The notes below the pieces were generated by a model. That model had not been told where the DNA came from. It worked only from the letters and a program-made list of their open reading frames with translations, and ran no database searches. A program made the position numbers and the translations under genes. Positions 16,316 to 25,830 of a stretch of 64,000 nucleotides of DNA are shown in pieces. The stretch is from Spirochaetales bacterium (GTDB taxonomy: Bacteria > Spirochaetota > Spirochaetia > DSM-2461), in the NCBI GenBank assembly GCA_003247135.1, contig QKAW01000001.1, forward strand, positions 62,001-126,000. Direction: 5' to 3'. Every line of letters begins with the position of its first letter. The stretch's first letter is position 1.

Positions 16316-17374
16316 ATGGAGATAAACAAATGGGGATGGTCACCTTTTTTTGAAGTAGAGAATGAAAAACTTCAGAGTATGGGCTTAGTTCCTGGAAGGA
16401 TTATTAAAGAGAATAGAAATATTTATGAAATTATAACTAACTCAGGTAAATTTACCAGTAAAGTATCAGGCAGTTTTCTATATAAAGCTACTAGCAAGAG
16501 TGATTTCCCTACAATCGGAGACTGGGTTGGGGTTAAAATTGACAACAATATTGCAGTTATTGAGTGCCTACTAAAAAGAAAAAGTGCTTTTTCCCGTAAA
16601 AGTGCAGGGGATATTTCAGAAGAGCAGATAATTGCAGCAAATATTGACCATATTTTCCTTGTTTTTGCTTTAGATGGAGGAAGAAATTACACTCCGGGGG
16701 CAGTTGAGCGGTTTCTAACAAGAGCCTGGGATAGTGGCGCCAACCCTATTATTATATTAAACAAGTCAGACCTATGCTCTAATAGTCATGATTTTGTAAT
16801 TGAAACTGAACTACTTGCTCCAGGTGTTCCAATTATTCTTTCAAGTACTATTAATGGTGATGGTTTACAAGAAATTAAACAGTATATAACCTCGGGTGAA
16901 ACAATAGGGTTTACAGGTTTTTCTGGAGTTGGTAAATCTGCTTTAATAAATGCTTTAAGTTCATCTGAAATTATGAAAACCGGAGAAGTTAGAACAGGAG
17001 ACCATAAGGGAAAACACACAACAACTCATAAAGAGCTTATTTTACTGCCAAATGGAGGAATATTAATAGATTCCCCGGGACTTAAAGAGCTACAGCTTTG
17101 GGGAGATGAAAGTTCACTGGAAGACACATTCTCTGATATTGCAGAACTGGCTCTCCATTGTAAATTCAGAGACTGTACCCACAGTGGAGAGCCTGGCTGT
17201 GCTGTTACTGATGCTATAAGTATGGGTAATCTAAATGAGAGAAGACTGCATAACTATAATAACATGAAAAAAGAGTTACGTTATACTGAAGCCAGATCGA
17301 AAATGAGTGCGAATGCAGTTGAACGTGAAAAATGGAAACCGGTTGCAAAAATAATTAAAAAAATCACAAAATAG
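16316..17374 (+). CDS. rsgA: Ribosome small-subunit maturation GTPase RsgA
   Basis: A 352-residue circularly permuted GTPase. An N-terminal OB-fold (about 20-110) precedes the G domain, with G4 NKSD, then Walker A GFSGVGKSALI, switch region GKHTTTH and G3 DSPGLKEL. The C-terminal zinc knuckle is CKFRDCTHSGEPGC, matching the C-X4-C-X-H-X5-C pattern of E. coli RsgA. It helps late 30S assembly by testing the decoding centre. GAGG precedes the ATG. It is probably independent of the arsenic genes in function. Confidence 0.95.
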   Translation: MEINKWGWSPFFEVENEKLQSMGLVPGRIIKENRNIYEIITNSGKFTSKVSGSFLYKATSKSDFPTIGDWVGVKIDNNIAVIECLLKRKSAFSRKSAGDISEEQIIAANIDHIFLVFALDGGRNYTPGAVERFLTRAWDSGANPIIILNKSDLCSNSHDFVIETELLAPGVPIILSSTINGDGLQEIKQYITSGETIGFTGFSGVGKSALINALSSSEIMKTGEVRTGDHKGKHTTTHKELILLPNGGILIDSPGLKELQLWGDESSLEDTFSDIAELALHCKFRDCTHSGEPGCAVTDAISMGNLNERRLHNYNNMKKELRYTEARSKMSANAVEREKWKPVAKIIKKITK

Positions 17375-17431
17375 TGATAATGGAACATTTTAAGTTTAAA
17401 AAAACAGAAAGTCAGGTTACAATTCTTACAA

Positions 17432-18223
17432 ATGAACAAGAGATTAAATGAGTTATATAACACATATCAAAACTTTGATGTTTCACTTAACCCAAACGTA
17501 TCCCATAACTTGCACATAAACAATGATAAACTGTTTATAAAGTATGGAGATGTTAAAATTCCCTGCATAATTTACTCCATGTCCCTAACAAGTGCTCGGA
17601 TAATTTTAAAAATGTCAGAATCCCAGATAAACTATCTAAGAAGAAAAAAGGGAGCACTGTCACTTTACTTATCTTTTAAAGATGAAAATGAGAAAAACAA
17701 TATATCCTTCTATATAAATTCAAAAGCCACCCAATTATCAGTCTACAATGAAAATAAACCGGACTTTTATTACTGTTCAGTAGAATATCTCTATAGAGCT
17801 CCAGATGATCTTATTCAGATACTTGGAGAGTACATTGACAGACAGGAAAATCTGCATAAAAGAGCTGAAGAGAGATTTATTTTAGACAGTAAAAATGCAA
17901 ACTTATCAAAAAGTTCTGTGGAAAATATCTTTTTTGTTAATGGTAAGGGTAAGCGTTGCATTTTAACAGAAATTTCGATGTTCAGTGCAAAAATAATTTT
18001 AGTAGACCGGGACTATGAGTTAAGAGAAAATGCTGCATCCATGTTGCTTATTAAACATAAGAAACTGGAGGGCCTTGGTGAGATGCTGGGTTCCATAGAG
18101 AGAGTTGATCTTATTAACCAGGAAGAGTCCCTGTACTCAGTTATTATCTGCTTTGATCAGGAGATGATTCCGCCATCTTATAAAATGTGGGTCGGTGAAT
18201 TTTTATCACTTGTTCAATGTTAA
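17432..18223 (+). CDS. Spirochaete-type PilZ protein
   Basis: A 263-residue soluble protein in two parts. The N-terminal half (about 1-140) resembles the PilZN-type domain of spirochaetal PilZ proteins and ends with the APDDLIQILGEY phrase. The C-terminal half is PilZ-like, with a basic segment AEERFILD followed by CILTEISMFSAKI, where related proteins have DISFSGAK. PilZ domains bind cyclic-di-GMP through an RXXXR and a D/NXSXXG motif. Here neither is canonical (AEERF; EISMFSA), so binding may be weak or lost. The window encodes both an HD-GYP enzyme and a diguanylate cyclase. This family is among the best taxonomic indicators in the window. Confidence 0.75.
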   Translation: MNKRLNELYNTYQNFDVSLNPNVSHNLHINNDKLFIKYGDVKIPCIIYSMSLTSARIILKMSESQINYLRRKKGALSLYLSFKDENEKNNISFYINSKATQLSVYNENKPDFYYCSVEYLYRAPDDLIQILGEYIDRQENLHKRAEERFILDSKNANLSKSSVENIFFVNGKGKRCILTEISMFSAKIILVDRDYELRENAASMLLIKHKKLEGLGEMLGSIERVDLINQEESLYSVIICFDQEMIPPSYKMWVGEFLSLVQC

Positions 18224-18246
18224 GCTGTTAATTAATAACAATTGCT

Positions 18247-18777
18247 CTAGTTACCACGAACATAGCGAGTTTGAACCATATTATCACTTAATTTAATTGT
18301 TTCTAATACTTTAAAAGTGATTTGATTATCCAAATTTCCGAATAGAGGTATACCTCCTCCCAATATAATTGATACTCTTGTTATAATCATTTCATCAATC
18401 AGATCCATCTTAAGAAAACTCTGAATAGTCTCACCACCATCTATGTAGAGATTGAAAAAACCTCTTTTATTTATACTGGAAATAATATCATTTATATCAC
18501 CAGAGACAATTTCAACCTTATCTTCCAGTTCAGGTGGTACTTTTTTCAGGGTTCTACTTAGAACAAAGACTTTTTTCTTATAAGGCCACTCACTAAAGCT
18601 TAGGACTTTCTCAAAGGTTTTACGCCCCATTACCAGAGCGTCAATTGTATCTATAAACTTACTAAACCCAAAATCACTTCCATCCGGATTTGGTAGATTT
18701 GTTAGCCAATCCAGATTATTATGACTATCCGCTATAAAACCGTCCATAGATGTTGCTATGTAAACAATATTTTTCAT
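18247..18777 (-). CDS. Dihydrofolate reductase family protein (RibD C-terminal-like)
   Basis: A 176-residue protein of the DHFR/RibD C-terminal fold. N-terminal IATSMDGFIAD, MGRKTFEKVL, the VLSRT strand, YIDGGETIQSFL and the late LGGGIPLFG loop are the family signatures. Such stand-alone proteins (YyaP/YwjB-like) are presumed NADPH-dependent reductases with unknown substrates. No resistance role can be inferred. It follows the AraC-YoaP group on the same strand, with about 40 bp between genes. Confidence 0.85.
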   Translation of the reverse strand: MKNIVYIATSMDGFIADSHNNLDWLTNLPNPDGSDFGFSKFIDTIDALVMGRKTFEKVLSFSEWPYKKKVFVLSRTLKKVPPELEDKVEIVSGDINDIISSINKRGFFNLYIDGGETIQSFLKMDLIDEMIITRVSIILGGGIPLFGNLDNQITFKVLETIKLSDNMVQTRYVRGN

Positions 18778-18818
18778 ATTTAAATTTTACTTTTTATTTT
18801 ATTTATTTCAAGAATAAA

Positions 18819-19583
18819 TTATAAAAGTCTTAACTTATCAAAACGACTATCCAAGCATGAACTTAAATCTGTTGTAATAAACTTCCCATTGTAAAACAGA
18901 CTAAATATTGTACCTGGACTTGGACAGTTTCTTGCTTCTTCAAGTGTAGATATTTTTCTAATATCTAAAGGTATTCCTCTTTTTTTTGCTGTATAAACCA
19001 GGGATTCTGTTACGTGAAATTCTGAATATGGACATCTGTTGGAGTAGAAAACAGTAAGACCTTCACCTCCTTCCAATATTCCATCTTTTGCTATTGGCAT
19101 AAACCGGGCATTAAAACTTCCCTTATCCAAACTCTTGGCAAGAAGAACAAACCCTGTTGATGTCTCATCAACAACTGAAAAGCCCTGTTTTCTAAACCAT
19201 GTTCCGTCCCCCATAAAATGAAATTTCTTTTTGCCTGTTACTGTAATTATCCCATTCCTTCCACTATTTAAAGCATCAGTTTCTACTTTGTTTAAAAGCA
19301 TCTTCCCATACCCTGATCCCTTATACTTTCCCGACACCCAAAAACAGTTAATATTTAGTGTATTATCAGATTCAACTGGAATCCATGCCTTCTCAGAGGG
19401 GCCATACTCTACAAAAACCTTTGCTCTCTCGTTTATTCTGTAAAATACATAGTCGTTTTTAAATTCTTTTTTTAACCACTCTTTCTTCATATTGTAACTA
19501 TTGGCACATTTTTTATCAGAAAATGCACAACAAATATGCTCATTATCAATATTATTATCTGTTACTTGAATAAAATTACCCAT
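18819..19583 (-). CDS. GNAT acetyltransferase with YoaP C-terminal domain
   Basis: A 254-residue protein. A GNAT domain (about 1-160) has SGKYKGSGYGKMLL as the acetyl-CoA loop. A C-terminal YoaP-like domain (about 170-254) carries CPYSEF and a thioredoxin-like arrangement. AAGGAG precedes the ATG. YoaP proteins are uncharacterised. The CPYSE dipeptide region looks like a redox or metal site, which is inference. It lies 12 bp after the AraC/GyrI-like regulator gene, so the two are likely one operon. Confidence 0.8.
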   Translation of the reverse strand: MGNFIQVTDNNIDNEHICCAFSDKKCANSYNMKKEWLKKEFKNDYVFYRINERAKVFVEYGPSEKAWIPVESDNTLNINCFWVSGKYKGSGYGKMLLNKVETDALNSGRNGIITVTGKKKFHFMGDGTWFRKQGFSVVDETSTGFVLLAKSLDKGSFNARFMPIAKDGILEGGEGLTVFYSNRCPYSEFHVTESLVYTAKKRGIPLDIRKISTLEEARNCPSPGTIFSLFYNGKFITTDLSSCLDSRFDKLRLL

Positions 19584-19595
19584 ATAAACACTCCT

Positions 19596-20492
19596 TTACA
19601 TTTTTTTTACTGGAATAAAAATTCTAACCTTTGTTAATCCTGTATCTGCTGTATAGCAATTATCAAAATAGTTTTCAAAAGATAGACCATCCACCGGTTC
19701 ATACCCTAAAGCTGGAAGAATACTTCTATAAACCACTGTCCAGGCACTACCATACTCATTCTCTTTTAATAAAAAACTGGCATTAAGGTAATACTTCTCT
19801 CCCAAGTCCAGGTGTCCTAAATCCTCAGGGTAGTTATTTCCTTCATCTGTTAAAATTCCATAGGAAATTTTTAAATTCTCATCATCAGTTATACCCAAAG
19901 AGTCATGGTAAACAACAATGTAACCCCAGTCTCTTCTCCAATTTAACCCACTTTCATTTAGAATTTTTAAAAGTTTTTTATGAATCTTCCTGAATATTCC
20001 AAAATCCCCCTTAAAGGCTCCAAAATTTCTTAAATAAAGTAGATTTTTTACACTTAATCTCTCTATTTTAATATCAAATGGTTGTACACCCCCCGGTTCC
20101 GGATTACCTATAGAGCTATTGTATAAGGGTTTTGATAGAAATTCTTGATTAATCTTGCTATTATTCTTTCTCCATGCTGAAGGTGATAGGTTAAACCGTT
20201 TTTTAAATGCCCTTGAGAATGTAGAAATATCAGAAAATCCGACTTTAAAGGCTATCTCTGTTACTGAGAGTTTAATTGTCGCCATATAGTATGCAGCCCT
20301 CTCAACCCTTAGTCTATTAACATAAGCGTATAGAGATTCCCCGGTAAATGCCTTAAATATTCGGTGAAAATGATATTTTGAAAAGAATATCTCACCGGAA
20401 ATGTCTTCCAACAATATTTTGTTCTCTAAATTGCGTTCTATATAATCTATCGCTCTATTTATTCTTTTTATATATATCTCTTGAGAGTTCAT
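19596..20492 (-). CDS. AraC-family regulator with GyrI-like effector domain
   Basis: A 298-residue regulator. An N-terminal pair of AraC helix-turn-helices (about 8-108) includes FFSKYHFHRIFKAFTGES and VGFSDISTFSRAFKKRF. A GyrI-like small-molecule binding domain follows (about 130-298). This is the Rob/SoxS-like multidrug-sensing layout. It is probably autoregulated with the downstream YoaP-type acetyltransferase and reductase genes. No ribosome binding site is seen before the ATG, which lies after an AT-rich leader. Confidence 0.88.
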   Translation of the reverse strand: MNSQEIYIKRINRAIDYIERNLENKILLEDISGEIFFSKYHFHRIFKAFTGESLYAYVNRLRVERAAYYMATIKLSVTEIAFKVGFSDISTFSRAFKKRFNLSPSAWRKNNSKINQEFLSKPLYNSSIGNPEPGGVQPFDIKIERLSVKNLLYLRNFGAFKGDFGIFRKIHKKLLKILNESGLNWRRDWGYIVVYHDSLGITDDENLKISYGILTDEGNNYPEDLGHLDLGEKYYLNASFLLKENEYGSAWTVVYRSILPALGYEPVDGLSFENYFDNCYTADTGLTKVRIFIPVKKM

Positions 20493-20689
20493 ATTTTAAC
20501 TACTTAATTATTTTTATAGTGTATTCTACTATATTTTTAGAGATCAGAATTATAAAAAAATTACTAGATTAGGATTTAGTGATATTTATCGTAAATTTGG
20601 GAAAGTTGAAATATAATGCAATACAGTAATACAGATTGTATTAAATAGATGAAATTCTATAAGAGGGAATAAGAATTAAAAATGCTTAG

Positions 20690-20870
20690 GGTAAAATTAC
20701 AGTGTTAACAAGTCCCAGACCTATTGGAAAAACTTTATTAGCTCAAAAATATTCTGAGGATAAAGATTCTCTATATCTATTTACCAGTAAAAAAAGCTGA
20801 AAAACTTCTATGTGATGAATTTAAATCAGAAGAATATAAGTATTTAAATTGTAATCAAAATAAACATTCA
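20690..20870 (+). pseudogene. Fragment of an AAA ATPase (DUF234-associated type)
   Basis: Reading from about 20690 gives TVLTSPRPIGKTLLAQKY, a decayed P-loop (normally GPRRIGKTTL), followed by DSLYLF. The frame shifts at the A-run near 20789-20795, after which AEKLLCDEFKSEEYKYL continues the match. This is the beginning of an archaeal-type ATPase family protein. The remaining 350 or so residues are gone. It lies in a 421-bp gap upstream of an acetyltransferase gene. Nothing else is recognisable in that gap. Confidence 0.55.
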
Positions 20871-20913
20871 TTAAAATTAAAATCCACAATTTTTAATAAT
20901 AAAGGGAATTTAA

Positions 20914-21552
20914 ATGATAATACGTAATGAGACAAATAAAGATTATAGAGAAGTTGAAGAGTTAACTAGATTAGCTTTTTGGAATCTATACTTACCTGGC
21001 TGCGATGAACACTATCTGGTTCATAAATTAAGAACTCATAATGATTTTATCCCAGAACTGGATTTAGTAATAACTGAAAAAGATATAATAATTGGTAATA
21101 TTATGTATACTAAATCTAAATTAAAAAATTCAGTGACCAATGAAACAAAGGATATTCTAACCTTTGGACCTTTGAGCATTCATCCGGAATATCAGAGAAA
21201 AGGATATGGTAAAATGTTAATTTCACGATCAATTGAAATTGCCAAAGAACTAGGTTATTCATATATCGTTATATTTGGTAATCCCGGATACTATGTAAAA
21301 TCAGGATTTAAAAGTTGTGCCAAATATAAAATATGTATTAAAGAGAATATCTACCCTACTGCAATGCTAGTAAACCAAATTGGTGAAGACGACCTTTACA
21401 ATGATGTCTGGGAATTTATAGAAAGCGATGCCTATCATATAGATGATGCAAAAGCAGCTGACTATGATAAGAATTTTGAATCTTTGGAAAAGTTAACTAA
21501 TGATAAACAGGAAGAATTCTTTATATTAAGTAATTCAAGAATCATTCTTTAG
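20914..21552 (+). CDS. GNAT-family N-acetyltransferase
   Basis: A 212-residue acetyltransferase. The acetyl-CoA motif is FGPLSIHPEYQRKGYGKML, followed by a YYVKSGF loop typical of YhbS-like GNATs. The last 40 residues form a family-typical extension with alternating acidic and basic residues. AAGGGA lies before the ATG. Substrate is unknown. It is convergent with the symporter gene, with a terminator between them. Confidence 0.88.
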   Translation: MIIRNETNKDYREVEELTRLAFWNLYLPGCDEHYLVHKLRTHNDFIPELDLVITEKDIIIGNIMYTKSKLKNSVTNETKDILTFGPLSIHPEYQRKGYGKMLISRSIEIAKELGYSYIVIFGNPGYYVKSGFKSCAKYKICIKENIYPTAMLVNQIGEDDLYNDVWEFIESDAYHIDDAKAADYDKNFESLEKLTNDKQEEFFILSNSRIIL

Positions 21553-21598
21553 TTTTTTCTGTAAGTTCTTAAATACCCATATTTAATCTCTAATTAAA

Positions 21599-21626
21599 AT
21601 ATACCCCGGATACTACCGGGGTATAT
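21599..21626 (-). terminator. Rho-independent terminator of the symporter gene
   Basis: ATATACCCCGG and CCGGGGTATAT form a perfect 11-bp stem with a six-base loop. On the minus strand it is followed directly by TTTTAATT. It lies just after the symporter stop codon at 21631 and is well placed to terminate that transcript. It may also work for the convergent acetyltransferase gene. Confidence 0.85.
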
Positions 21627-21630
21627 ATCT

Positions 21631-22980
21631 CTATGCTTCTATAACTTCTTTGAAATCCTGCTTTTCAAAAGCTTCTCTGTCAAATTCTCCCAGGGAGTTT
21701 CCAACAACTACAGAAGCTGTTAAATCCCCTGTTACATTTGTTGCTGTTCTGAACATATCTACAAGGAAATCAACTCCAGCAACAAGACCAACTGCTTCAA
21801 CTGGTAAGCCAACAGTAGTTAATGTAACAATTGTAAATGCCGTCGCGCCCATTGGGACAGCAGCACTACCTACACTTGCAAATACCGACACAATTACAAT
21901 CAAAACATATTGAATAGGTGTTAACGTAATATCAAAGGCATTTGCTGCAAAAATAGCAACTATAGCAGGAAATATTCCACCACATGCATCCATGTTCATT
22001 ACAGCACCTATTGGCCCAACAAAGTTTGCAACTCTAGGGTTTACCTTTAATCTATCTATCATAGTGCTAATAGTAAGGGTTAAAGTACCCAAACTTGATC
22101 TACTTGTAAAAGCTAGTAATATTGCTGGTGATGCTGCTCTGTAAAATTTAAAAGGATTAACTTTTGCTTTACCGGCAAGTATCCCTCCATATACAAATAA
22201 GATTTGAATAACACAAGCTATAATTACAGCGATTACAAAAATAGCCAGCCCTTTAAGTGCACCAATTCCAGAATTTGATAGCCAATAAGCTGTTAAACCA
22301 AGAACACCATAAGGAGTTAACCTTATTACAAGTTTTGTTAGTCTTGTAACAACAACAAGGAAAGAGTCTATAAAATTCTTAAAAGGCTCTACTCTCTCTT
22401 TGTTTTTACCAGTTTCTATAACAGCAGCAACACCAATGAATAGTGAGAAAACAACAAGAGGGATTACACTCATATCCACTGCTGACTTAACTGGATTTGA
22501 CGGTATAAAACTTCTAAATTTAGTAAATAGATCAACAACAGTACTTGGGTCTCTTGGTTTTAATTCACCAACAACCACTCCACTACCTACATTTAATAGA
22601 GATCCAACAACAATACCCAGAACACTTGCAAATACTGCTGTGATTAAAAACAGTGATATTGTTCGTAAACCTAAACTCTTTAAATCGTTTGTATTACTTA
22701 ATTTCAATAAACCTGCAATTATGCTTGCAGGAACCAATGGAATAATAAGCATCTTTAAAAGATCTATATATCCATACCCAACCAGGGATAACCACTTCCG
22801 TATATTTCCGGCCTCTGTAGCATCCACTTTCAAATAAATAATCAGACCTAAAATTGCTCCAAGAACCATTGCCACAAACACTCTTACAGAGAATGACAAG
22901 TTAAACTGTTTTTTTAACAAACCTGTTCCAATTAATAATACAATAAAAATTCCTAGCCAAATTAATGTTACAGAACTCAT
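21631..22980 (-). CDS. Dicarboxylate/amino acid:cation symporter (DAACS family)
   Basis: A 449-residue membrane transporter of the glutamate/dicarboxylate/cystine symporter family. Eight main helices, two re-entrant loops and conserved motifs are visible: RSSLGTL in HP1, and NMDACGG in place of the NMDGT of GltP. Residues such as FTSRSSLGTL and TATNVTGDL fit the TcyP (cystine) branch better than GltP, but the substrate is not certain. GGAGG precedes the ATG. The 266 bp upstream of it are AT-rich, and I see no gene in them. Confidence 0.85.
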   Translation of the reverse strand: MSSVTLIWLGIFIVLLIGTGLLKKQFNLSFSVRVFVAMVLGAILGLIIYLKVDATEAGNIRKWLSLVGYGYIDLLKMLIIPLVPASIIAGLLKLSNTNDLKSLGLRTISLFLITAVFASVLGIVVGSLLNVGSGVVVGELKPRDPSTVVDLFTKFRSFIPSNPVKSAVDMSVIPLVVFSLFIGVAAVIETGKNKERVEPFKNFIDSFLVVVTRLTKLVIRLTPYGVLGLTAYWLSNSGIGALKGLAIFVIAVIIACVIQILFVYGGILAGKAKVNPFKFYRAASPAILLAFTSRSSLGTLTLTISTMIDRLKVNPRVANFVGPIGAVMNMDACGGIFPAIVAIFAANAFDITLTPIQYVLIVIVSVFASVGSAAVPMGATAFTIVTLTTVGLPVEAVGLVAGVDFLVDMFRTATNVTGDLTASVVVGNSLGEFDREAFEKQDFKEVIEA

Positions 22981-23246
22981 TTAATTCCTCCAATAAAACA
23001 TATTTCACACTAAACATACCTGAATAGTAGGAAACAATCAATATACTAAAATGAATATTGAAAATAAGGAAAAAATACTTACTTTTAAACATATAGTAAT
23101 TATAGTACAAGGTATTAAACATGTCTAAAATTTATATTAATTCATATCGAATTCACGGTTGAGATTGAGATATAATAGAAACTATCTGAAAGGGTAAAAA
23201 CTAATAAAAGGCATTTATCATTAATTCATTTGTAGAAATAAATAAC

Positions 23247-24035
23247 TTAATATTCCCATTCTATTTTTAATTCTGACATAATAACACATTGACCTCTAAG
23301 CAAAACACGATCATTTTCCACTAGTTCACACTCTACAAAGCCTCCACGGCTTGAAGCTTGATACCCTAAAGTTGGATTCTTTTTTAACTTATTATTCCAA
23401 TATTTTGCCAAGTAACAATGGGCTGATCCTGTGACGTAATCCTCATTAATCCCAATTGATGGTGCAAAAAATCTTGAGACAAAATCATAATCATTAGTAC
23501 TGGACTTAGCAGTAATAATAAATTCTCCATCAAGTCTCTTTAACAATTCAATATCCGGAAAAAAATTCCTGACAGATTCCTCTGACTCCAGCTCGATAAG
23601 ATACCACTGTTTGTCAACTCCAATCATTAATGGTTTTGTATTAAAAATTTGTTCAATACCCCTGTCTTCCTGAATTTGAACTATATTACCAACAGGGAAA
23701 TTTAACTCTAATTTACCATCAAGCTTACGAACCTTTAATGCTCCGCTTCTTGTATTAAAAGTTATAACATCCTTATCGAATGAGTATTTATCAAAAAGAA
23801 TTTTTGCGGTTGCTAGAGTAGCATGACCGCAAAGGTCAACTTCAGTTCTGGGAGTGAACCACCTAAGCTGAAATTCGTCACTTTTTTTTAAAAGAAAGGC
23901 AGTTTCTGCCTGGTTAAGTTCTTCTGCTATTTGCAGATACTCTGGATCTGTCAGTTCATGGTCCAAAATACAAACTCCAGCCGGATTCCCTTTAAATGGT
24001 CTATCTGTAAATGCATCAACTATAAATAATCTCAC
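23247..24035 (-). CDS. PhzF-family isomerase
   Basis: A 262-residue protein of the PhzF/YddE family. Family features are DAFTDRPFKGNPAGVC, the catalytic glutamate in NQAETAF (Glu44), VDLCGHATLA and the C-terminal GSAHCYLA with SRGG. PhzF enzymes fold like diaminopimelate epimerase and isomerise an aryl or allylic substrate. The role outside phenazine producers is unknown, and no phenazine genes are present. It starts with GTG, preceded by AGGG at seven bases. It stands alone. Confidence 0.9.
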   Translation of the reverse strand: MRLFIVDAFTDRPFKGNPAGVCILDHELTDPEYLQIAEELNQAETAFLLKKSDEFQLRWFTPRTEVDLCGHATLATAKILFDKYSFDKDVITFNTRSGALKVRKLDGKLELNFPVGNIVQIQEDRGIEQIFNTKPLMIGVDKQWYLIELESEESVRNFFPDIELLKRLDGEFIITAKSSTNDYDFVSRFFAPSIGINEDYVTGSAHCYLAKYWNNKLKKNPTLGYQASSRGGFVECELVENDRVLLRGQCVIMSELKIEWEY

Positions 24036-24147
24036 TTTAATACCCTTTTAATAATTTATTTGGATAAAAAATAGTACACAAGCAAATACATCTAACAGTT
24101 TAAATGGTTTATATATGGCTCTATACTATTTTTTCTGATTTTTTCAT

Positions 24148-24825
24148 TTAATCAACTTCAATTTCGATATCAAGAAATCCTGCGGCTTCTATGCATAGTT
24201 TCATATCATTTAAACCAATTTTACCTTTATAAAGTTTTATCTCTTCATTTTTCAACATTACTTTGCGGTATAAATCTTCATAAGTTGCTTTTGAAACTTT
24301 TTCTACGGTATCAAATCCAGATGCAAATAAAACATGTGCAAAAGTTGAGTTAACCCATTGAATTCTTGTTAGATCACTTAACTTCAATAAGTCTATGATA
24401 TCCTTTTCCTTCAGATCATTCTCTCTTAAAAACTGGGCTCTATTTTTGGCTTTACCAAGTTTCTCGTACATTATTTGTGTATTTAAAATCCCGGTATTTT
24501 CAATTTTATTAATAACGCTACTCGATATCCAGCTAAATTCCTTCAACTTTAGAGGTTTAGATTTAACACTTTTTAATTCTCTTAGTAAGACATCAAGATA
24601 TTTATCATTAATATTTTTATCCTGTAATAATTCAGTTTTAGCTTTTTTATTATTAATTCTAAAAAACAACTCTTCAACAGTCTCAATTTTAGAATTTTTA
24701 AATGCGTTAAAATGAGTATCTGCTTCATCTTTCAAAATCATCCGGCTAGGAATCAGGTTTCTTCTCAATAATTGCTCTCTATATTGATCCAGAGAAATTC
24801 TAGAAAAATCTATTGAAAAACTCAT
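24148..24825 (-). CDS. DUF4332-like helix-hairpin-helix protein
   Basis: A 225-residue, wholly helical, soluble protein. Two or three repeats of a helix-hairpin-helix type are seen. The C-terminal one reads LTRIQWVNSTFAHVLFASGFDTVE and resembles DUF4332, where the GIGP hairpin has become less canonical. Such domains are found with DNA-binding or radical-SAM partners, but function is unknown. AGGAG precedes the ATG. It is monocistronic. Upstream (24826-25085) is non-coding and includes a stretch richer in GC than its neighbours at 25000-25080. Confidence 0.55.
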   Translation of the reverse strand: MSFSIDFSRISLDQYREQLLRRNLIPSRMILKDEADTHFNAFKNSKIETVEELFFRINNKKAKTELLQDKNINDKYLDVLLRELKSVKSKPLKLKEFSWISSSVINKIENTGILNTQIMYEKLGKAKNRAQFLRENDLKEKDIIDLLKLSDLTRIQWVNSTFAHVLFASGFDTVEKVSKATYEDLYRKVMLKNEEIKLYKGKIGLNDMKLCIEAAGFLDIEIEVD

Positions 24826-25085
24826 AATTAATGCTCCTGTATAAACATAAAATTTACCATACAGTTACTTATTTGTCTAAGACTACAGATAAAATTTATT
24901 TATATTTGTTATTCCAATATTTAAATTACCATGTTAATTTTGCTAATTAGTTGCAATGGTGCTATATACCTATATATAAAAGTGCTGAAAATAATAGCTT
25001 TTAAGGAAACCACTAGAGATTAAGTCTTAAGCGCAGTTTTAGGCTTGACGAAGACAGCAACGAAGAAGCAATTTGTGGCTCTGTT

Positions 25086-25745
25086 TTATGTTTTCTTCTC
25101 AAAAACCACCCCAACCATCACTTTACTATTAGGGACTTGTTTTTCATAAATTTTACAAAGTCCATAATCCATATTAGATAGAAATTCTATCAAGTCTTTT
25201 CTTGGAACTAACTTTGGGTTAGCCATTTCAGAAAAGCGTCTTATTGAATCCCGGGATCTTACATTAACAGTTATTGTTTTTGTACTTTGACTCTGTTCCT
25301 GAATAATTAAATAAATATATTTGGGATTATATTCAACCAAGGTCTTTACAGCTCTCTTCCATTCCAGTTGTTCCAGAACCAACACAAGTATAACACCATC
25401 AAAATTTTCATATAAGCCAGTATTCTCAAGATCATCAATATGACATTGAAAATTTGTAATTCTTGAGTCCAAAATTCTTTTTGAAAGTTTATCAAGGAAG
25501 GATTGATTTATATCTGTAAAAGTTAATTGATTACAACAAAGGACTTCGGGGGATAAATAATCGAAAATTTGCCCAGTGCCACATCCTGGCATAATTATCT
25601 TTGAATTTTTAGGAAGCTGATAATCTGAAATCATCTCTTCTACTATCTCAGCATTAACTTTTGCCTGTCCTAAATCTTCAAGATGCGCATCAAGTTCATC
25701 TGCAATAATAACATCTGTCCATGCTTTTCTTAAATTCTCTTCCAA
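25086..25745 (-). CDS. Class I SAM-dependent methyltransferase
   Basis: A 219-residue enzyme with the Rossmann-like SAM fold. The glycine-rich motif I is IIMPGCGTGQI, the acidic residue ending beta-2 is in FTDINQ, and motif IV is the hydrophobic GVILVLVLEQL. It has no target-recognition additions, so the substrate is probably a small molecule or protein. It starts with TTG, with GGGAG six bases upstream. It is not clearly in an operon. Confidence 0.75.
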   Translation of the reverse strand: MEENLRKAWTDVIIADELDAHLEDLGQAKVNAEIVEEMISDYQLPKNSKIIMPGCGTGQIFDYLSPEVLCCNQLTFTDINQSFLDKLSKRILDSRITNFQCHIDDLENTGLYENFDGVILVLVLEQLEWKRAVKTLVEYNPKYIYLIIQEQSQSTKTITVNVRSRDSIRRFSEMANPKLVPRKDLIEFLSNMDYGLCKIYEKQVPNSKVMVGVVFEKKT

Positions 25746-25830
25746 TTAATGCTCCCAAAATGCTATACGACATCTATCTTGACACAGGGGGTTCATGTTG
25801 AACCCGGAACTAAAATTTTAACAAGAGTAT

